This document shows, piece after piece, positions 8,047-18,687 of a stretch of 64,000 bases of DNA; within the stretch, counting starts at the first letter, position 1, and each line of letters starts with the position of its first letter. Both the position numbers and the translations under genes were made by a program. The DNA comes from an uncultured Bacteroides sp. (lineage in GTDB: Bacteria; Bacteroidota; Bacteroidia; Bacteroidales; Bacteroidaceae), in contig CABMPP010000003.1 of the NCBI GenBank assembly GCA_902388495.1, forward strand, positions 1 through 64,000. The letters are read 5' to 3'. Under the pieces are notes generated by a model that did not search any database, was not told where the DNA came from, and saw nothing but the letters and a program-made list of their open reading frames with translations.

Positions 8047-8676
8047 ATGGATAAGAAATATGTTGTGAACATCGGTCGCCAACTGGGCAGTGGCGGACGG
8101 GAGATAGGAGAGAAACTTGCTGCCCGCCTGGGGATTGATTTTTATGACAAGGAGCTGATCAACCTCGCTTCGGAAGAAAGCGGACTCTGCCGTGAATTCT
8201 TTGAGAAAGCCGACGAAAAAGCATCGCAGGGAATTATCGGCGGCTTGTTCGGAATGAGATTCCCCTTCATCAGTGACGGAGCCATACCGGCCACTAACTG
8301 CCTGAGCAACGATGCACTGTTCAAAGTGCAGAGTGATGTCATCCGTAAACTGGCTTCCGAGAAATCCTGTTTATTCGTGGGGCGTTGTGCCGACTATATC
8401 CTGAGGGATAATCCTCGCTGCGTCAATGTCTTTATCTCCGCTTCGGCAGAAGACCGCATAGCCCGCCTCTGCGAAATGCATTCCATAACCAGAAATGCCG
8501 CCGAAGAAATGATGAACAGGGCAGACAAACGGCGTGCAGAGTATTACAACTATTATAGTTTCAAGACATGGGGTGCTGCCGCAACCTATCATCTGTGCAT
8601 CGACTCTTCCGTGCTGGGCATTGACGAAACTGTGAATTTTGTAGAGGAGTTTGTGATGAGGAAGATCGGAGAATAA
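8047..8676 (+). CDS. Cytidylate kinase-like family protein
   Basis: 209 residues. The N-terminal P-loop region 'GRQLGSGGREIGEKLA' and the following 'GIDFYDKELI' are typical of the cytidylate-kinase-like proteins (Cytidylate_kin2 family) that are separate from the canonical Cmk. The family binds a nucleotide; the true substrate is generally unassigned. Residues about 112-120 (CLFVGRCADYIL) and 130-160 (VFISASAEDRIAR) are the usual second and third conserved blocks. No signal peptide, so cytoplasmic. It is monocistronic, with its own strong promoter and a hairpin after the stop that is shared with the convergent transporter gene. Confidence 0.8.
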   Translation: MDKKYVVNIGRQLGSGGREIGEKLAARLGIDFYDKELINLASEESGLCREFFEKADEKASQGIIGGLFGMRFPFISDGAIPATNCLSNDALFKVQSDVIRKLASEKSCLFVGRCADYILRDNPRCVNVFISASAEDRIARLCEMHSITRNAAEEMMNRADKRRAEYYNYYSFKTWGAAATYHLCIDSSVLGIDETVNFVEEFVMRKIGE

Positions 8677-8683
8677 AACGAAG

Positions 8684-8758
8684 TAATATGATTTTAGGCA
8701 CGGATTACACGGATAATGTAAACAAGACCGTGTAATCCGTGCCTAAATCATATTATTA
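8684..8758. terminator. Long inverted repeat between convergent genes, probable bidirectional terminator
   Basis: Arms at 8684-8712 and 8728-8758 pair almost perfectly (one bulged T in the left arm) around a 15-nt loop; the G+C-rich core is GGCACGGATTACACGG. It is the only structure between the stops at 8676 and 8786. The long near-perfect palindrome is larger than an ordinary terminator and may belong to a dispersed repeat family. Confidence 0.6.
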
Positions 8759-8785
8759 TATATACGCCTATACTTTTATAACGGA

Positions 8786-10447
8786 TTACATCATCGTCAG
8801 CAGTATCATCTGCCCCGCCAAAATACGCAGGAACATCGTCAACGGATAAACCGTAGAATAACCTACCGACGGAGCATCGTTACCCGCTGCCTGGTTGGAG
8901 TAAGCCAATGCAGGAGGGTCGGTATTACTACCTGCAATCAATCCCATCAGGGTGAAGTAATTAACCTTGCAGTAAAGTCGTGCTATGATACCGATGATGA
9001 GCAACGGAATGACGGTTATCAGGAAACCGTAGCCTACGTACGATAAACCACTGCCTTCTACCACCGTCTGCACAAAATGCTCACCGGCTTCGATGCCCAC
9101 ACTGGCAAGGAAAAGCACGATACCTATTTCGCGGAGCATCAGGTTGGCACTCATCGTAGTGTAAGTAACCAGCTTCAGCTTATGTCCGAAGCGTCCGATG
9201 AGGATAGCTACCACCAGCGGACCACCTGCCAGACCCAGCTTCACCGGAGTAGGCATGCCCGGGAATGCGATAGGCAGACTGCCCAACAGGATACCCAGGA
9301 AGATACCAACGAAGATAGTCACGATATTCGGTGTGTCCAGACGCTTCAACTGGTTGCCCAGTACGCCGGCTACACGTCCCACGGCGTCTTGTTGCCCTAC
9401 CACCATTACGCGGTCGCCTACTTGGAGTGTCAGGTTCGGGTCGGCAAACAAGTCCATACCGGAACGGTTGACACGCGTCACATTTACTCCGTACATACTG
9501 CGGAAGTGAAGACTTCCCAACTTCTTACCGTTAATTTCGGATTTGGTGACGAGGATACGGCGTGACACCATCGGCGTGTCCTGCTTTTCCCAGTCCACCT
9601 GAATTTCCTTGCCGATGAAAGCAATAACTGCCTCGGCATCTTCCTCGGAACATACAATGAACAGCTGGTCGCCAATGTGGAATTCCGTGTCCTGGTTCGG
9701 TATGCTGACGTGACCTTCGTGACGGATGCGTGAACATACAAACGGACGTCCCAGGAAATCCTTGACCTGGAGCAGCTTCTTGCCGTCGAGCGACTCATTA
9801 CGTACTTCGAGGTGCAGCATGTGGGGCATGTGCTTCATGTCGGCTTCCTGCGTGTTGAGTTCTTCCTCCTCTTTCTTGAGGTTCACACGGCAGATGTAGC
9901 GTACGGCGATAATGGAACCGATGATACCTACCACACCAAGCGGATAGGCACAGGCATATCCCAATGCGATGGGATCTCCCGTATAGTTAAGCTGATTCAG
10001 CGCCTCTTGTGCAGCACCCAAACCGGGAGTATTGGTTACGGCACCGTAGAGAATGCCCACAATCATCGGCAGTTCTATGCTTCCGTCGATGAAGTAGATT
10101 CCCAATGCCACTGCGATGTTCAGTGCCACAATACCCACGGCGAGCATGTTCAGCGTCATGCCTCCCTTCTTGAACGAAGAGAAGAACGACGGTCCCACTT
10201 GCAGACCGATGCAGAATACAAACAAAATCAAACCGAATTCGCGGATGAAGTGCAGAATGTGTGTTTCGCCCGTAAAACCGAAATGTCCCATCAAGATACC
10301 GGCGAAAAGCACAAACGTAACGCCCAGTGATACCCCGAAGATTTTAATCTTACCCAGCAACACGCCCACAGATATGACGAATGCGTACAAGCAAACGATG
10401 TGGGCTACGGATGCAGGGTCCCATAGCAAAGTTTCTAACCAATCCAT
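8786..10447 (-). CDS. Putative transporter of the AspT/YidE-YbjL family with two TrkA-C domains
   Basis: 553 residues, integral inner-membrane protein. Two copies of the AspT/YidE-type membrane module (about 1-180 and 375-553), each with 5-6 hydrophobic helices, flank two soluble RCK/TrkA-C domains (about 205-290 and 295-375, the latter with 'VTRVNRSG...[11 protein letters not shown]'). The '[13 protein letters not shown]' loop in the first module and '[16 protein letters not shown]' in the second are the duplicated signature of this family, whose founding member exchanges aspartate and alanine; most homologues have no proven substrate. The TrkA-C domains suggest control by a small ligand. 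Single gene, convergent with the kinase-like gene and divergent from mutA. Confidence 0.85.
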   Translation of the reverse strand: MDWLETLLWDPASVAHIVCLYAFVISVGVLLGKIKIFGVSLGVTFVLFAGILMGHFGFTGETHILHFIREFGLILFVFCIGLQVGPSFFSSFKKGGMTLNMLAVGIVALNIAVALGIYFIDGSIELPMIVGILYGAVTNTPGLGAAQEALNQLNYTGDPIALGYACAYPLGVVGIIGSIIAVRYICRVNLKKEEEELNTQEADMKHMPHMLHLEVRNESLDGKKLLQVKDFLGRPFVCSRIRHEGHVSIPNQDTEFHIGDQLFIVCSEEDAEAVIAFIGKEIQVDWEKQDTPMVSRRILVTKSEINGKKLGSLHFRSMYGVNVTRVNRSGMDLFADPNLTLQVGDRVMVVGQQDAVGRVAGVLGNQLKRLDTPNIVTIFVGIFLGILLGSLPIAFPGMPTPVKLGLAGGPLVVAILIGRFGHKLKLVTYTTMSANLMLREIGIVLFLASVGIEAGEHFVQTVVEGSGLSYVGYGFLITVIPLLIIGIIARLYCKVNYFTLMGLIAGSNTDPPALAYSNQAAGNDAPSVGYSTVYPLTMFLRILAGQMILLTMM

Positions 10448-10645
10448 AGTAACCTTATTTATACCTATTTCTCAAAATTTCGCGCAAAATTAGTTAATAA
10501 AGGGGAGGTAGCAAAGGGTTTGCTGCTTTTCTTTTTGCGGAGTCCTTTTTTTCCTGTCGACTGTTCCCTTTTTAACTATGTTATCAATACGTCAGTCCCA
10601 TGTGCGAATTTTGCTTAAAAAATCTTTTTGTTCTAAGTATTTCAG

Positions 10646-10687
10646 TATATTTGCAAGTCTCTTGAAGACACAATGAATAGTATTCAT
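10646..10687 (+). promoter_or_regulatory. mutA promoter -7 element and downstream palindrome
   Basis: TATATTTG at 10646-10653 is an exact TAnnTTTG. A TTTG lies at 10627-10630 but only 15 nt away, shorter than usual. Just after the expected start point a 7-bp perfect palindrome with one central base, ATGAATA-G-TATTCAT, occupies 10673-10687 in the leader. It could be an operator. No cobalamin riboswitch motif is visible in the leader. Confidence 0.45.
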
Positions 10688-10709
10688 CTATTTTTAATTA
10701 AAATAAACT

Positions 10710-12608
10710 ATGGCAGACAGTAAAGAAAAACTCTTCTCAGACTTTTCTCCCGTTTCCACCGAACAGTGGATGGAGAAAGTAACCGCCGACCTCAAGGGTG
10801 CGGATTTCGAGAAGAAACTCGTTTGGAAGACAAACGAAGGATTTAAGGTTAAACCTTTCTACCGTATGGAAGACCTCGAAGGTTTGAAAACAACCGATGC
10901 TCTTCCCGGTGAATTCCCTTACCTCAGAGGTACTAAGAAAGACAACAATGAATGGCTTGTTCGTCAGGAAATCAAGGTGGAATGCCCCAAAGAAGCCAAT
11001 GCCAAGGCACTGGATATCCTGAACAAGGGCATCGATTCTCTTTCTTTCCATGTAAAGGCCAAAGAACTGAATGCAGAGTATATTGAAACTTTGCTGAAAG
11101 ACATTTGTGCAGAATGTGTTGAACTGAACTTTACTACCTGCCAAGGGCACGTGGTAGAACTCGCCGAGCTTCTTGTAGCTTACTTCCAAAAGAAAGACTA
11201 TGATCTGACGAAGTTGCAAGGCTCTATAAACTACGACTACTTTAATAAGATGCTGGCTAAGGGCAAAGAAAAAGGTGATATGGTAGCTACTGCCAAGGCC
11301 TTGATCGAAGCTACGGTCGTTCTTCCCAAATATCGTGTACTGAATGTAAATGCACTGACACTGAACAATGCAGGTGCATACATTTACCAGGAACTGGGCT
11401 ACGCACTGGCGTGGGGTAACGAATACATGAACCAACTCACCGATGCCGGACTGACTGCTTCTACGGTAGCCAAGAGAATCAAATTCAACTTCGGTATCAG
11501 CTCCAATTACTTCCTTGAGATTGCCAAGTTCCGTGCTGCCCGTATGTTGTGGGCAAATATCGTGGCTGCTTATTCTCCCGAATGTCTGCGCGATTGCGAA
11601 AATAAAGGAGATAATAAAGAATGCCGTTGTGCAGCCAAGATGAAGATTCATGCTGAGACTTCTACTTTCAACCTTACTTTGTTCGATGCTCACGTAAACT
11701 TGTTGCGTACGCAGACCGAGGCGATGAGTGCTGCTCTGGCAGGCGTTGATTCAATGACGGTTGTTCCGTTCGATAAGACTTATGCAACTCCCGATGACTT
11801 CTCCGAGCGTATGGCCCGCAACCAGCAGTTGCTGCTGAAGGAAGAATCTCACTTCGACAAGGTGATTGATCCGGCTGCCGGTTCTTACTATATTGAAAAC
11901 CTGACTGTAGCCATCGCCAAGCAGGCATGGGAACTGTTCCTTTCTATAGAAGAAGAAGGTGGTTTCTATGCTGCTGTAAAGGCCGGCAAGGTACAGGTTG
12001 CTGTCAACGAAAGTAACAAGACCCGTCATAAAGCAGTTGCTCAGCGTCGCGAAGTGTTGCTGGGTACAAACCAATTCCCGAACTTCAACGAAAAGGCAGG
12101 CGAAAAGAAACCGTTCGAAGCTACTTGCTGCTGCGGAGGTCACGATACTTGCGAGAAGGATGTTCCTTCCTTGAATTTCGACCGTGCTGCCAGTGAGTTC
12201 GAAGCGTTGCGCCTGGAAACTGAAGCTTCCGGCAAGCGTCCGAAGGCATTCATGCTGACTATCGGTAACCTGGCTATGCGTCAGGCACGTGCACAGTATT
12301 CCTGCAACTTCCTGGCTTGCGCCGGATATGAAGTTGTTGACAACCTCGGTTTCCCGACGGTAGAAGAAGGTGTAGAGGCTGCTATGGCTGCCAAGGCTGA
12401 CATCGTGGTACTTTGTTCCAGTGATGATGAATATGCAGAATATGCTGTTCCGGCTTTCAAGGCTCTGAACGGTCGTGCCATGTTCATCGTAGCCGGTGCT
12501 CCTGCTTGCATGGACGAGCTGAAAGCTGCCGGTATCGAGAACTTTATCCATGTTCGTGTCAACGTGCTGGAAACATTAAAGGAATTCAACGCTAAACTTT
12601 TGAAGTAA
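10710..12608 (+). CDS. mutA: Methylmalonyl-CoA mutase small (beta) subunit
   Basis: 632 residues, cytoplasmic. With MutB it forms the adenosylcobalamin-dependent enzyme that interconverts succinyl-CoA and (R)-methylmalonyl-CoA, the step feeding propionate formation in Bacteroides. The N-terminal TIM-barrel part is conserved, but the C-terminal cobalamin-fold region (about 505-625) lacks the DxHxxG histidine motif, as expected for the non-catalytic subunit. A Cys-rich insert 'CCCGGHDTC' near residue 472 lies between the two domains and resembles inserts seen in other Bacteroidetes MutA. The stop and the mutB start are separated by one base, so the two are translationally coupled. Confidence 0.95.
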   Translation: MADSKEKLFSDFSPVSTEQWMEKVTADLKGADFEKKLVWKTNEGFKVKPFYRMEDLEGLKTTDALPGEFPYLRGTKKDNNEWLVRQEIKVECPKEANAKALDILNKGIDSLSFHVKAKELNAEYIETLLKDICAECVELNFTTCQGHVVELAELLVAYFQKKDYDLTKLQGSINYDYFNKMLAKGKEKGDMVATAKALIEATVVLPKYRVLNVNALTLNNAGAYIYQELGYALAWGNEYMNQLTDAGLTASTVAKRIKFNFGISSNYFLEIAKFRAARMLWANIVAAYSPECLRDCENKGDNKECRCAAKMKIHAETSTFNLTLFDAHVNLLRTQTEAMSAALAGVDSMTVVPFDKTYATPDDFSERMARNQQLLLKEESHFDKVIDPAAGSYYIENLTVAIAKQAWELFLSIEEEGGFYAAVKAGKVQVAVNESNKTRHKAVAQRREVLLGTNQFPNFNEKAGEKKPFEATCCCGGHDTCEKDVPSLNFDRAASEFEALRLETEASGKRPKAFMLTIGNLAMRQARAQYSCNFLACAGYEVVDNLGFPTVEEGVEAAMAAKADIVVLCSSDDEYAEYAVPAFKALNGRAMFIVAGAPACMDELKAAGIENFIHVRVNVLETLKEFNAKLLK

Positions 12609-12609
12609 G

Positions 12610-14754
12610 ATGAGAAAAGATTTTAAAAACTTAGATATATATGCTGCTTTCCAGCCCGTCAACGGTGCTGAGTGGCAAAAGGCTAACGGCATCCATGCTG
12701 ATTGGAAAACGCCGGAACACATTGAAGTGAAGCCTGTTTATACAAAAGAAGACCTCGAAGGAATGGAACACCTGGGTTATGCTGCCGGTCTTCCTCCTTA
12801 TTTGCGTGGTCCGTACTCGGTGATGTACACGTTGCGTCCCTGGACTATCCGCCAGTATGCAGGTTTCTCTACTGCTGAGGAATCCAACGCATTCTATCGC
12901 CGTAACCTGGCTTCCGGTCAGAAAGGTTTGTCCGTAGCATTCGACTTGGCTACGCACCGTGGCTACGACCCCGACCACGAACGTGTAGTGGGCGACGTTG
13001 GTAAGGCGGGTGTATCTATCTGCTCTCTGGAAAACATGAAGGTTCTTTTCGATGGTATTCCCTTGAACAAGATGTCCGTGTCTATGACAATGAACGGCGC
13101 GGTACTTCCGGTTCTGGCATTCTATATCAATGCCGGTCTGGAACAAGGTGCCAAGCTGGAAGAAATGGCCGGTACTATCCAGAACGATATCCTGAAAGAA
13201 TTCATGGTGCGTAATACTTATATTTACCCGCCTGCATTCTCTATGAAGATTATCTCTGATATCTTTGAATATACTTCTCAGAAGATGCCGAAGTTCAACT
13301 CTATCTCTATCTCCGGTTACCACATGCAGGAAGCAGGTGCTACGGCAGATATCGAGTTGGCTTACACGCTGGCTGACGGTCTGGAATACCTCCGTGCAGG
13401 TACTGCCGCAGGTATCGACATCGATGCTTTTGCTCCGCGTCTGTCCTTCTTCTGGGCTATCGGTACCAACCACTTCATGGAGATTGCCAAGATGCGTGCC
13501 GCGCGTATGTTGTGGGCAAAGATCGTGAAGCAGTTCAACCCGAAGAACCCGAAATCACTGGCTTTGCGTACGCACTCCCAGACTTCCGGCTGGTCACTGA
13601 CCGAGCAAGATCCGTTCAACAATATCGGTCGTACTTGTATCGAGGCTATGGCTGCCGCACTGGGACACACCCAGTCTCTGCACACCAATGCACTTGATGA
13701 GGCTATTGCTTTGCCGACGGACTTCTCCGCACGTATCGCACGTAACACTCAGATTTATATTCAGGAAGAAACTTACATCTGCAAGAACGTTGACCCATGG
13801 GGTGGTTCTTACTACGTAGAGTCTCTGACTAACGAACTGGCTCACAAGGCTTGGGAGCTGATTCAGGAAGTTGAAAAGCTGGGTGGTATGGCGAAAGCTA
13901 TCGAAACCGGTATTCCTAAGATGCGTATCGAAGAAGCTGCTGCACGTACACAGGCACGTATCGACTCCGGTTCTCAGACTATCGTAGGTGTGAACAAGTA
14001 TCGTCTGGAGAAAGAAGCTCCGATCGATATCCTTGAAATCGACAACACGGCTGTTCGTATGGAGCAGATCGAGAACCTGAAGCGTCTGAAAGAAGGACGT
14101 AACCAGGCAGAGGTGGACAAGGCATTGGAAGCTATCACCGAATGCGTGAAGACCGGCAAGGGCAACTTGTTGGAACTCGCAGTGGAAGCTGCCCGTGTTC
14201 GTGCTACGCTGGGTGAAATCTCGTATGCTTGCGAAAAGATTGTAGGACGTTATAAAGCAGTAATCAGAACTATATCAGGCGTGTATTCATCAGAAAGTAA
14301 AAATGACGACGACTTCAAGCGTGCTTGTGAGTTGTGTGATAAGTTTGCCAAGAAAGAGGGACGTCAGCCCCGTATCATGGTTGCCAAAATGGGTCAGGAC
14401 GGTCACGACCGTGGCGCCAAAGTTGTAGCGACCGGATATGCCGACTGTGGTTTCGACGTAGATATGGGACCGTTGTTCCAAACTCCTGCCGAAGCTGCCC
14501 GCGAAGCAGTAGAGAACGACGTTCACGTAGTAGGTGTTTCTTCACTGGCTGCCGGACACAAGACATTGGTTCCGCAGATTATTGAAGAACTCAAGAAGTT
14601 GGGACGTGAGGACATCGTAGTGATTGCCGGTGGTGTAATCCCCGCACAGGACTATGACTTCCTTTACAAAGCCGGTGTAGCTGCCATCTTCGGCCCCGGT
14701 ACTCCGGTGGCAAAGGCTGCTTGCCAGATATTGGAAATCTTGTTGGATGAGTAA
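12610..14754 (+). CDS. mutB: Methylmalonyl-CoA mutase large (alpha) subunit
   Basis: 714 residues, the usual length. Catalytic TIM barrel (about 30-560) including '[19 protein letters not shown]', the substrate-binding signature, followed by the B12-binding domain with '[18 protein letters not shown]' near residue 597, in which His of DGHDRG is the lower cobalt ligand. Cytoplasmic; partners with mutA. Reaction: succinyl-CoA to methylmalonyl-CoA in the fermentative direction. An intrinsic terminator follows 25 nt after the stop, so mutAB is a two-gene operon here. No epimerase or meaB-type chaperone gene is adjacent. Confidence 0.97.
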   Translation: MRKDFKNLDIYAAFQPVNGAEWQKANGIHADWKTPEHIEVKPVYTKEDLEGMEHLGYAAGLPPYLRGPYSVMYTLRPWTIRQYAGFSTAEESNAFYRRNLASGQKGLSVAFDLATHRGYDPDHERVVGDVGKAGVSICSLENMKVLFDGIPLNKMSVSMTMNGAVLPVLAFYINAGLEQGAKLEEMAGTIQNDILKEFMVRNTYIYPPAFSMKIISDIFEYTSQKMPKFNSISISGYHMQEAGATADIELAYTLADGLEYLRAGTAAGIDIDAFAPRLSFFWAIGTNHFMEIAKMRAARMLWAKIVKQFNPKNPKSLALRTHSQTSGWSLTEQDPFNNIGRTCIEAMAAALGHTQSLHTNALDEAIALPTDFSARIARNTQIYIQEETYICKNVDPWGGSYYVESLTNELAHKAWELIQEVEKLGGMAKAIETGIPKMRIEEAAARTQARIDSGSQTIVGVNKYRLEKEAPIDILEIDNTAVRMEQIENLKRLKEGRNQAEVDKALEAITECVKTGKGNLLELAVEAARVRATLGEISYACEKIVGRYKAVIRTISGVYSSESKNDDDFKRACELCDKFAKKEGRQPRIMVAKMGQDGHDRGAKVVATGYADCGFDVDMGPLFQTPAEAAREAVENDVHVVGVSSLAAGHKTLVPQIIEELKKLGREDIVVIAGGVIPAQDYDFLYKAGVAAIFGPGTPVAKAACQILEILLDE

Positions 14755-14779
14755 TCTCCAATCGGGTAAATGATAAAAA

Positions 14780-14820
14780 GGGGTTGTCTCGACGATGTTG
14801 AGGCAACCTCTTTTCTTTTA
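14780..14820 (+). terminator. Intrinsic terminator of mutAB
   Basis: Stem 14780-14793 / 14797-14810 is 14 bp with several G-U pairs, closed by a GAT loop, followed by TTTTCTTTTA. Confidence 0.85.
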
Positions 14821-14835
14821 TTACTCTCTTTTTTG

Positions 14836-14843
14836 TACCTTTG
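14836..14843 (+). promoter_or_regulatory. Candidate -7 element for topB
   Basis: TACCTTTG fits TAnnTTTG and lies 28 nt before the topB ATG. No clear TTTG is present at the -33 position; the upstream sequence is the T-rich tail of the mutB terminator. Confidence 0.5.
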
Positions 14844-14871
14844 CTCCGCGAATAAAATTGAAGAATAGCAA

Positions 14872-17031
14872 ATGATAGTTTGTATTGCCGAAAAGCCCTC
14901 TGTGGCGCGTGACATAGCTGATGTATTGGGAGCGAAAGATAAGAGAGACGGATATATCGAAGGAAACGGATATCAGGTAACCTGGACCTTCGGCCACCTC
15001 TGCACGCTGAAAGAGCCGCACGAATATACACCTAACTGGAAGTCATGGAGTTTGGGAAGCCTGCCCATGATACCGCCCCGCTTCGGCATCAAACTGATAA
15101 GTAATCCTACCTACGAACGCCAATTCCATGTGATAGAGAACCTCATGCAGCATGCCGATATGATTATAAACTGCGGTGATGCCGGCCAGGAGGGAGAATT
15201 AATACAGCGCTGGGTGATGCAGAAGGCCGGTGCCCGCTGCCCTGTGAAGCGGCTATGGATTTCGTCACTGACGGAAGAAGCCATCCGGGAGGGTTTTGCA
15301 AAGCTACGCGATTCTTCGGACTTCCAACCACTGTATGAAGCTGGCTTGTCCCGTGCCATCGGCGACTGGCTGCTTGGTATGAATGCGACCCGTCTCTATA
15401 CCATGAAATACGGTCAGAACAAGCAAGTGCTTTCCATCGGGCGTGTGCAAACTCCGACGCTGGCGCTGATTGTGAACCGCCAGTTGGAGATACAGAACTT
15501 CGTCCCCAAGCAATATTGGGAATTAAAGACGGTATATCGTGATACCACCTTCTCCGCCATCCTCCGAAAGAGCGAAGAAGAACTGATACTGGAAGCCGAA
15601 AAGCAAAAAGAAACAACTACGGCTGCCTCCGCCGCGAAGAAAGAAGAAGAAAACCGGGGTATAGACCCCATTACAGACCAGGAACGGGGACTTGCACTAT
15701 TGGAGCAAATCAAAAATTCCCCTTTCACCGTTACCGACGTCAGTAAGAAGAACGGGAAAGAAGCCCCGCTTCGCCTCTTCGACTTGACTTCCTTGCAGGT
15801 AGAGTGTAACAAGAAGTTCGGATATTCTGCCGACGAGACGCTCAAGTTGATACAATCGTTGTACGAGAAGAAAGTAGCTACTTATCCGCGTGTCGATACT
15901 ACTTTCCTGAGCGATGATATTTACCCCAAATGCCCCGGCATTCTGAAAGGACTGCGGGACTATGCCGTCTACACTGCACCACTGGAAGGAACTACTCTAC
16001 TGAAATCGAAAAAGGTATTCGACAATTCAAAGGTTACCGATCACCATGCCATTATTCCCACCGGGCAGCATCCGCAGGGACTGAGCAATATGGAGAGCAG
16101 CGTCTTCGACTTGATAGCCCGCCGCTTTATCGCTGTGTTCTATCCTGATTGTAAATTTGCCACTACTACGGTGCTGGGCGAGGTAGAAGGTATAGAATTT
16201 AAGACTACCGGTAAGCAGATATTAGATCCGGGCTGGCGCGTCATTTTCGGTACGCCTGCGGCACAAACGCAGGAAGAGAAAGATGAAAAGGGAGGTGAGG
16301 ATGAAAACGTACTCCCGGCATTTGTGAAGGGCGAAAGTGGCCCGCACGTCCCCAACTTGAATGAGAAATGGACACAGCCGCCCCGCCCGTATACCGAAGC
16401 CACCCTGCTGCGTGCGATGGAAACAGCTGGTAAATTGGTAGATAATGACGAATTGCGCGATGCACTGAAAGAGAACGGCATCGGGCGTCCGTCTACCCGT
16501 GCTGCTATCATAGAGACACTGTTCAAGCGGAATTATATACGTAAGGAAAAAAAGAATCTGATAGCCACGCCCACCGGTGTGGAATTGATTCAGTTTATTC
16601 ATGAAGACCTGCTGAAATCGGCTGAACTGACCGGGCAATGGGAGAAGAAATTGCGCGAGATTGAGAAAAGAACATTCAGCGCTTCGCAGTTCCTGGAAGA
16701 GTTGAAGGAGATGGTTTCGGAGGTGGTAATGAGCGTACTTTCGGACAATACCAACCGTCGTATTACGATACAGGAAGCTGTGCAAGAGAAGACCGGCAAG
16801 TCTTCTGCATCTGCCAAAGCCGATGCTGGTGATAAACCTAAGAAAGAACCCAAGAAAAGAGCGCCGAGAAAGCCGGCGGCAAAGAAGGAGACGGTGCAGG
16901 CGGAGCAGCCGGATGTTCTCGTCGGCCAGCCTTGCCCGCTTTGCGGAAAGGGTACGATTATCAAAGGAAAAACGGCTTACGGTTGTTCCGAATGGAAAAC
17001 CGGATGTACGTTCCGCAAGCCGTTCGAATAA
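14872..17031 (+). CDS. topB: DNA topoisomerase III (type IA)
   Basis: 719 residues. Toprim start 'IVCIAEKPSVARDIADVLGA' (1-22), the 'CGDAGQEGELIQRW' acidic toprim motif (about 101-114), 'SIGRVQTPTLALIVNRQ' (about 188-204), and the catalytic tyrosine in 'ATYPRVDTTFLSDDIYP' (about residue 336-352). A Lys/Ala/Pro-rich linker (about 640-675, with repeated KKEPKKRAPRKPAAKK) leads to one C-terminal zinc-ribbon-like CxxC...C motif. The enzyme relaxes and decatenates single-stranded or hemicatenated DNA. Chromosomal housekeeping-like copy; no mobile genes nearby. Convergent with the Nudix gene, with only 7 nt between stops and no obvious terminator. Confidence 0.93.
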   Translation: MIVCIAEKPSVARDIADVLGAKDKRDGYIEGNGYQVTWTFGHLCTLKEPHEYTPNWKSWSLGSLPMIPPRFGIKLISNPTYERQFHVIENLMQHADMIINCGDAGQEGELIQRWVMQKAGARCPVKRLWISSLTEEAIREGFAKLRDSSDFQPLYEAGLSRAIGDWLLGMNATRLYTMKYGQNKQVLSIGRVQTPTLALIVNRQLEIQNFVPKQYWELKTVYRDTTFSAILRKSEEELILEAEKQKETTTAASAAKKEEENRGIDPITDQERGLALLEQIKNSPFTVTDVSKKNGKEAPLRLFDLTSLQVECNKKFGYSADETLKLIQSLYEKKVATYPRVDTTFLSDDIYPKCPGILKGLRDYAVYTAPLEGTTLLKSKKVFDNSKVTDHHAIIPTGQHPQGLSNMESSVFDLIARRFIAVFYPDCKFATTTVLGEVEGIEFKTTGKQILDPGWRVIFGTPAAQTQEEKDEKGGEDENVLPAFVKGESGPHVPNLNEKWTQPPRPYTEATLLRAMETAGKLVDNDELRDALKENGIGRPSTRAAIIETLFKRNYIRKEKKNLIATPTGVELIQFIHEDLLKSAELTGQWEKKLREIEKRTFSASQFLEELKEMVSEVVMSVLSDNTNRRITIQEAVQEKTGKSSASAKADAGDKPKKEPKKRAPRKPAAKKETVQAEQPDVLVGQPCPLCGKGTIIKGKTAYGCSEWKTGCTFRKPFE

Positions 17032-17038
17032 TTCGCAT

Positions 17039-17596
17039 TTAAAATTTATTCATTTCCGCCATATACTTCCAAAGCGGTGCAGCCATCAATGCTTGGCGTA
17101 TACCGCCTTGCCGCAACAATTCCTTTACTTCTTGCAGGGAAAGCAGATGCACGGTCAGGCTCTCCGTATCTTCCAGGTGCTGCTCGGAGATTTTCTCTAC
17201 ATCCGTAGCCAGGAAACAATAGGTAATGTTGGTATGGGTACTCGGGTTGGGGGAGAGTTGCATGTACTCTTTCCAGCTTCCGTTTCCGTAGCCGGTCTCT
17301 TCCAGTAGTTCCCGCTGTGCGGAGACCAGCGGAGAGGCATCTTCTTCTTCGCACACTCCGGCGCAAAGTTCGTAGGAGGTTTCCTGTATTCCGTGGCGAT
17401 ATTGCCGGATGAAGACGAACTGCCCGTCGCGGGTGATGGCGATGGTATTTACCCAGTTGGGATATTCCAGGATATAATAAGAAGGAATATGATTGCCGTT
17501 CGGCAGCACCACATGATCCTTGCGCACAGTGAGCCAGGGAGCTTTGTGAAGATACTCACTGGATATTACTTCCCAAGCGTCTTTTGACTTTTCCAT
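17039..17596 (-). CDS. Nudix hydrolase, ADP-ribose pyrophosphatase-like
   Basis: 185 residues, cytoplasmic. The Nudix box is present as 'GVCEEEDASPLVSAQREL' followed by LEETGYG (about residues 80-104). It is a variant: one residue longer than GX5EX7REUXEEXGU and with Asp where the first Glu usually stands, while the REL-LEE-TG core is intact. The preceding 'FVFIRQYRHGIQETSYELCAG' is the pattern of ADP-ribose/nucleoside-diphosphate-sugar pyrophosphatases. Last gene of the aroC-M20-anmK-Nudix operon (7 nt after anmK). Substrate not determinable from sequence. Confidence 0.85.
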   Translation of the reverse strand: MEKSKDAWEVISSEYLHKAPWLTVRKDHVVLPNGNHIPSYYILEYPNWVNTIAITRDGQFVFIRQYRHGIQETSYELCAGVCEEEDASPLVSAQRELLEETGYGNGSWKEYMQLSPNPSTHTNITYCFLATDVEKISEQHLEDTESLTVHLLSLQEVKELLRQGGIRQALMAAPLWKYMAEMNKF

Positions 17597-17603
17597 AATT
17601 GGT

Positions 17604-18683
17604 TTATATTTTGAATAGCATGCCTCCGATGTTATCCATCGGTGCTCCCGTTACAGAGGCAAGGCAACCGGGCTCGTCTGCCATATAGAGTGCACCGAGG
17701 AAGGCGAATATCAGTGCTTCTTTGTATTCGATAATCTGCCGGTCGGGTATGACGATCTCGCAAGGACATAATGCGCCGATACGTTCTATCAGGAATTTAT
17801 TGAAAGCGCCGCCGCCGGTAATCAGCAGTTTGCCGTTACTGCCGGAAGTCGGATGTGCGGCAATCACGCTCGAAACCTGATAGGCTGCATGTTCGTAGAA
17901 AGTACGCAGCCTGTCTTCCAGACTTAATCCATAGCTTTCGAGCATCGGATAAACCAGTGTTTCTACCCATTCGCGTCCCAGTGATTTCGGGCCGGATTGG
18001 TGATAAAACTCCATATTGTTCAGTTCATCCAGCAACTCTTGGCAGATGTGTCCGCGTCGGGCAATCTCTCCATCCCGGTCAAATTCCAGTCCTATCTGCC
18101 GGCAATAATGATTGATGACATAATTCACCGGGCTGATGTCGAACGCGATACGCCGTCCCTCTTGCTCGAATGAAATATTGGAGAAGCCACCTATGTTCAG
18201 GCAGAAGTCATAATCGGCAAAAAGCAGCCGGTCGCCGATGGGGACGAGGGGAGCGCCCTGCCCGCCCAGCATGATGTCCAGCCGACGGAAGTCCGATACG
18301 GTAGGTATGCGCGTTTCGGCGGCAATAGCGGCACCGTCGCCTATCTGATACATAATCTTCTTCTGAGGTTCGTGGAAGATGGTATGTCCGTGGGAAGCGA
18401 TGATATCAGGTCGGACCCCGAATTCTTGCATGAACTCGTTCACCCGCTCGCCGAGGAACTTGCCGTATGCACTATGGAAAGTAATAAATTCCAGGGCACT
18501 CATTTCTTGCGCGCCGGTGCCGAGTATCTGTTTCATATCGTCCGGATAGCTGTAACCTTTCGCACAGTCTATGTGGAAAGACCATTTGCCGGCTTCCCGG
18601 TGGAAAGTGCAGCAACATACGTCCAGCCCGTCGAGCGACGTGCCGGACATAAGGCCGATGGCTTGGATTCGGAAGTCTGTCAT
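17604..18683 (-). CDS. anmK: Anhydro-N-acetylmuramic acid kinase
   Basis: 359 residues. Begins 'DFRIQAIGLMSGTSLDGLD', the ATP-binding signature of AnmK, and carries 'DFRRLDIMLGGQGAPLVPIGD' (about 128-148) with the catalytic Asp region and 'LNIGGFSNIS' (about 166). It phosphorylates 1,6-anhydro-MurNAc released by lytic transglycosylases, giving MurNAc-6-phosphate for cell-wall recycling. Four nt after the M20 peptidase stop, seven before the Nudix gene. MurQ is not in the window. Confidence 0.93.
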   Translation of the reverse strand: MTDFRIQAIGLMSGTSLDGLDVCCCTFHREAGKWSFHIDCAKGYSYPDDMKQILGTGAQEMSALEFITFHSAYGKFLGERVNEFMQEFGVRPDIIASHGHTIFHEPQKKIMYQIGDGAAIAAETRIPTVSDFRRLDIMLGGQGAPLVPIGDRLLFADYDFCLNIGGFSNISFEQEGRRIAFDISPVNYVINHYCRQIGLEFDRDGEIARRGHICQELLDELNNMEFYHQSGPKSLGREWVETLVYPMLESYGLSLEDRLRTFYEHAAYQVSSVIAAHPTSGSNGKLLITGGGAFNKFLIERIGALCPCEIVIPDRQIIEYKEALIFAFLGALYMADEPGCLASVTGAPMDNIGGMLFKI

Positions 18684-18687
18684 GATG

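Noticed and set aside
10448..10709. Cobalamin riboswitch upstream of mutAB
   Set aside because: No B12-box (GCCACTG-like) sequence or long conserved structure is seen in the 262-nt spacer.
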